Shown here: one piece after another, positions 62,168-64,000 of the stretch
Position numbering within the stretch: position 1 is the stretch's first letter
Layout: each line of letters starts with the position of its first letter
DNA from: Chloroflexota bacterium
GTDB taxonomy: Bacteria > Chloroflexota > UBA11872
Direction: 5' to 3'
NCBI GenBank assembly: GCA_026707585.1
Contig: JAPOWQ010000053.1
Location: forward strand, 1-64,000
DNA: 64,000 nt
The notes under the pieces: model-generated
What the model saw: the letters and a program-made list of their open reading frames with translations, nothing else
Databases searched by the model: none
What the model was told of the DNA's origin: nothing
Made by a program: the position numbers and the translations under genes

Positions 62168-62719
62168 ATGGCAATGCAGTCCCAAGCCAAACGCGAACTG
62201 CTGGCGCTGTACGAGGAGCCGGACCAGGCGGCCGACGCCGTCGAGCGCCTGCACAGCGCCGGATTCGACGACAACGACATCGAGATCCTCAGCAGCACGC
62301 CCTATCCCGAGGGTGCCTTCGGCGAGGGGCACACCAAGCACCGGCTCTTCGCCTTCCCCTTCGCAGGCGCCGCCTGCGGCATGGCCGTCGGCATCGCCTG
62401 GATCGTCGGCGCGCAGGTCTCGCTGCCGATCATCACCGGCGGCAAGCCCATCGTGGCGGTTCCAGCGATCATCCAGATCCTGTATGAAGGCACGCTCCTG
62501 GGCGCCGTGCTCTTCACCGTCCTCGGCGTGCTGTTCGAATCCCGGCTGCCGGACGGCGTGGGTCTCTACGACGACCGGATCTCCGAGGGCTACATCGGTA
62601 TTTCCGTCATGGCGCGCGAGCGCCGGTTGCCGGACGCCCAGATCGCCCTAGAAGAAGCTTCACCCATCGACCTGCTCTCCAAGGAGGGCAGCCTGATGCA
62701 CGCGCCGGGAACCACATGA
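62168..62719 (+). CDS. actD: Alternative complex III subunit ActD (DUF3341)
   Basis: The 183-residue protein has an N-terminal cytoplasmic ferredoxin-like domain (RELLALYEEPDQAADAVERL). Two transmembrane helices lie at about residues 58-80 and 96-118, followed by a short C-terminal tail, as in ActD. The start is ATG with GGGAG 8 bases upstream. A GTG three codons earlier, overlapping the actC stop, is also possible. Confidence 0.88.
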   Translation: MAMQSQAKRELLALYEEPDQAADAVERLHSAGFDDNDIEILSSTPYPEGAFGEGHTKHRLFAFPFAGAACGMAVGIAWIVGAQVSLPIITGGKPIVAVPAIIQILYEGTLLGAVLFTVLGVLFESRLPDGVGLYDDRISEGYIGISVMARERRLPDAQIALEEASPIDLLSKEGSLMHAPGTT

Positions 62720-63270
62720 CGCTCCCCCGCTTGCGGCCCCGCAACCTCGCCGCCCTGGCACTAGGGTTCGTGGCGGCGTTGACGCTCGTGGGCTGCGAGA
62801 CGGGCGCGTATCCGATCGACCTGTTCCCGGAGATGCATTACCAGGCCTCGTACCGGACCCAGGAACCGTCGCACCCCGGCGCGCCGGAGGGCTCGATTCC
62901 GACCATCGGCGGTGAACTGCCCGTGACGGACTTCGTCGCCATGATCGCGAAAGAGAACCCGATGCCGTTCACGGGAGAGACGATCGACGCCGCGCGCGCG
63001 ATCTTCGCAACCAACTGCGCCATGTGCCACGGCGCCAATGCCGACGGCGACAGTTTCGTGGCCAGGCAGTTCGAGCAATACCAGGAAAAGGCGCCGCCGT
63101 CGCTGCGTCGCGCTGAACTGGCGGACCAGCAGGACGGTGCGCTGTTCTGGACGATCACCAACGGCGTCAACCGCATGCCGTCGTTCAGTTCGTTGCTCAC
63201 GGCTGAGGAGCGGTGGTCGCTCGTCACTTACATTCGGTCAATCCAGGAGTCGCCGGCGCCTGACGCCTGA
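62716..63270 (+). CDS. actE: Alternative complex III monoheme cytochrome c subunit ActE
   Basis: The 184-residue lipoprotein has signal and lipobox LTLVGC (C27). The single heme site CAMCH lies at residues 101-105, and the probable axial Met is in NRMPSFSSLL. ActE passes electrons to the outer carrier or oxidase. The ATG overlaps the actD stop by 4 bases. The usual terminal actF is not found after it. Confidence 0.9.
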   Translation: MTLPRLRPRNLAALALGFVAALTLVGCETGAYPIDLFPEMHYQASYRTQEPSHPGAPEGSIPTIGGELPVTDFVAMIAKENPMPFTGETIDAARAIFATNCAMCHGANADGDSFVARQFEQYQEKAPPSLRRAELADQQDGALFWTITNGVNRMPSFSSLLTAEERWSLVTYIRSIQESPAPDA

Positions 63271-63284
63271 GCGAAAGCGGTCCC

Positions 63285-63758
63285 ATGGCCGAGAGCCCGG
63301 TCGCCTTGCTGGTCGTGCTGCGCTACATCCACGTGCTTGCGGCGGCGCTCTGGGTGGGCGGCGGGATCGTCGTTCTGGCCGCGGCCGCCGTGGCCAACAT
63401 GACGCCACTGACAGGCACTTCCAGCGCTCTCCTGGCGCGAACGGTAGGTCGGCTGGTAGGCACGGGATTCGCCGTATTCGTGGTGACAGGCGTGTTGCTG
63501 ACCTTCAATCGCCTCGCGGAACAGTCGATCGACGCGGCCTACGTTGCGGTGCTGGTGAGCAAGTTGTTGCTTGCGCTGGCCATGTTCCGGCTGGCGGTTC
63601 CCGGCCGCCGGCCCGCGGCGACCAAGGCTGCGACGCCAGACCCCCGGCCCTGGTGGCAGAGCCGCACGGCCTTGATCGTTGGCCTTGGGCTTGCGATCTA
63701 CCTGCTGTCGCTCATCCTTAACGAAATGGCCGAACTCAGCTTCCGGAGTGTCGGCTAG
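63285..63758 (+). CDS. CopD-like four-helix membrane protein
   Basis: The 157-residue protein has four hydrophobic spans. The opening LLVVLRYIHVLAAALWVGGG holds the His and W-x-G seen in CopD/DUF2269-type proteins, which bind heme or copper in the membrane. It lies 14 bases after actE on the same strand and is probably co-transcribed, perhaps aiding metal or heme supply to the complex. Confidence 0.7.
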   Translation: MAESPVALLVVLRYIHVLAAALWVGGGIVVLAAAAVANMTPLTGTSSALLARTVGRLVGTGFAVFVVTGVLLTFNRLAEQSIDAAYVAVLVSKLLLALAMFRLAVPGRRPAATKAATPDPRPWWQSRTALIVGLGLAIYLLSLILNEMAELSFRSVG

Positions 63759-63774
63759 GCTGGACCCGGACACG

Positions 63775-64000
63775 ATGAACGCGACGACAACGACTTCAAC
63801 CCGCCCCAGACTGCCAACGAAGCTCCTGCTGCTGGCGGCCGCGCTTATCGCCGCCGTGGGCTTCCTGGTCTGGACCGGCACCCAGGGCGCCACGGTTTAC
63901 TACCACACGGTCGGTGAAGTACGAGACATGGGCTCCGAGGCCTACTACCGCCTGATTCGCGTCAACGGCATCGTCGCCGACGGGTCGATCCAGTCGGCGT
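63775..64000 (+). CDS. ccmE: Cytochrome c-type biogenesis protein CcmE, partial at the window end
   Basis: The open frame from the ATG at 63775 runs to the window edge (75 codons seen). It has a short cytoplasmic N-terminus, one transmembrane helix (LLLLAAALIAAVGFLVWTG) and then the start of the OB-fold, YRLIRVNGIVADGSI. This is the CcmE pattern. CcmE chaperones heme to apocytochrome c in maturation system I. The catalytic His lies beyond the window. Its place beside the complex III genes, with their many heme sites, fits. Confidence 0.8.
   Translation, partial: MNATTTTSTRPRLPTKLLLLAAALIAAVGFLVWTGTQGATVYYHTVGEVRDMGSEAYYRLIRVNGIVADGSIQSA

Overview
This 64 kb window is a high-GC, gene-dense bacterial chromosome segment with no rRNA, tRNA, CRISPR array or complete mobile element that I can see. 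The gene set points to a Chloroflexota-type organism with an aerobic respiratory chain. It has an alternative complex III operon, the futalosine route to menaquinone, an inositol-phospholipid operon, RNase Y, RecF with a DUF721 partner, and many dispersed Gfo/Idh, PhyH, sugar-isomerase and FAD-oxidoreductase genes like those of marine and sponge-associated Chloroflexota. The phylum is an inference from gene content. No marker gene in the window settles it.

Layout. 1-3.0 kb: zinc-type dehydrogenase, Gfo/Idh oxidoreductase and long-form HisG as one overlapping minus-strand operon. 3.0-8.5 kb: menaquinone genes mqnD, then mqnC-mqnA-mqnE behind a TetR gene with a palindromic operator, plus a MazG-like protein. 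8.6-18.6 kb: NagA, class II aldolase, a LeuB-type dehydrogenase, a propeller protein, a sugar-phosphate isomerase, an FAD oxidoreductase, DUF721 and RecF. 18.7-24 kb: DegV, a polysaccharide deacetylase, a corrinoid-type UroD-family methyltransferase and RNase Y. 24.1-28.3 kb: ArsR-like regulator, inositol-phosphate synthase, acyltransferase, PimA-like glycosyltransferase and PI-phosphate synthase. 28.3-36.3 kb: a Gfo/Idh and PhyH pair, a helical protein coupled to a halogenase-like flavoprotein with a PqqD-like tail, a frameshifted ABC exporter and a MATE-like flippase. 36.3-45.4 kb: PHP esterase, NuoB, a RACo-type corrinoid activator, a TPR lipoprotein, a VapC/antitoxin pair, moaE/moaD/moaB, peptide deformylase and two GNATs. 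45.4-55.2 kb: CcdA and two TlpA thioredoxins, a HesB-like protein, a Gfo/Idh, an AttH-like lipoprotein with an MMPL transporter, an MFS transporter and an aldehyde dehydrogenase. 55.5-64 kb: the complex III operon (actA, actB in two pieces, two NrfD-like subunits, actD, actE), a CopD-like membrane protein and the start of ccmE.

How it works together. Menaquinone made by the mqn genes would be the electron donor to complex III. CcdA, the TlpA proteins and CcmE would mature its c-type hemes. RACo and the UroD-family enzyme suggest corrinoid-dependent methyl transfer. The inositol operon builds PI and probably mannosylated, acylated PI for the envelope.

Starts are often GTG or TTG, and adjacent genes very often overlap by 1 or 4 bases. 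A family of short intergenic hairpin repeats sits at the 3' ends of several genes. The most interesting items for follow-up are the halogenase/PqqD-like fusion, the split complex III ActB, the TetR-controlled menaquinone operon, and a CRP/FNR-like palindrome upstream of complex III.
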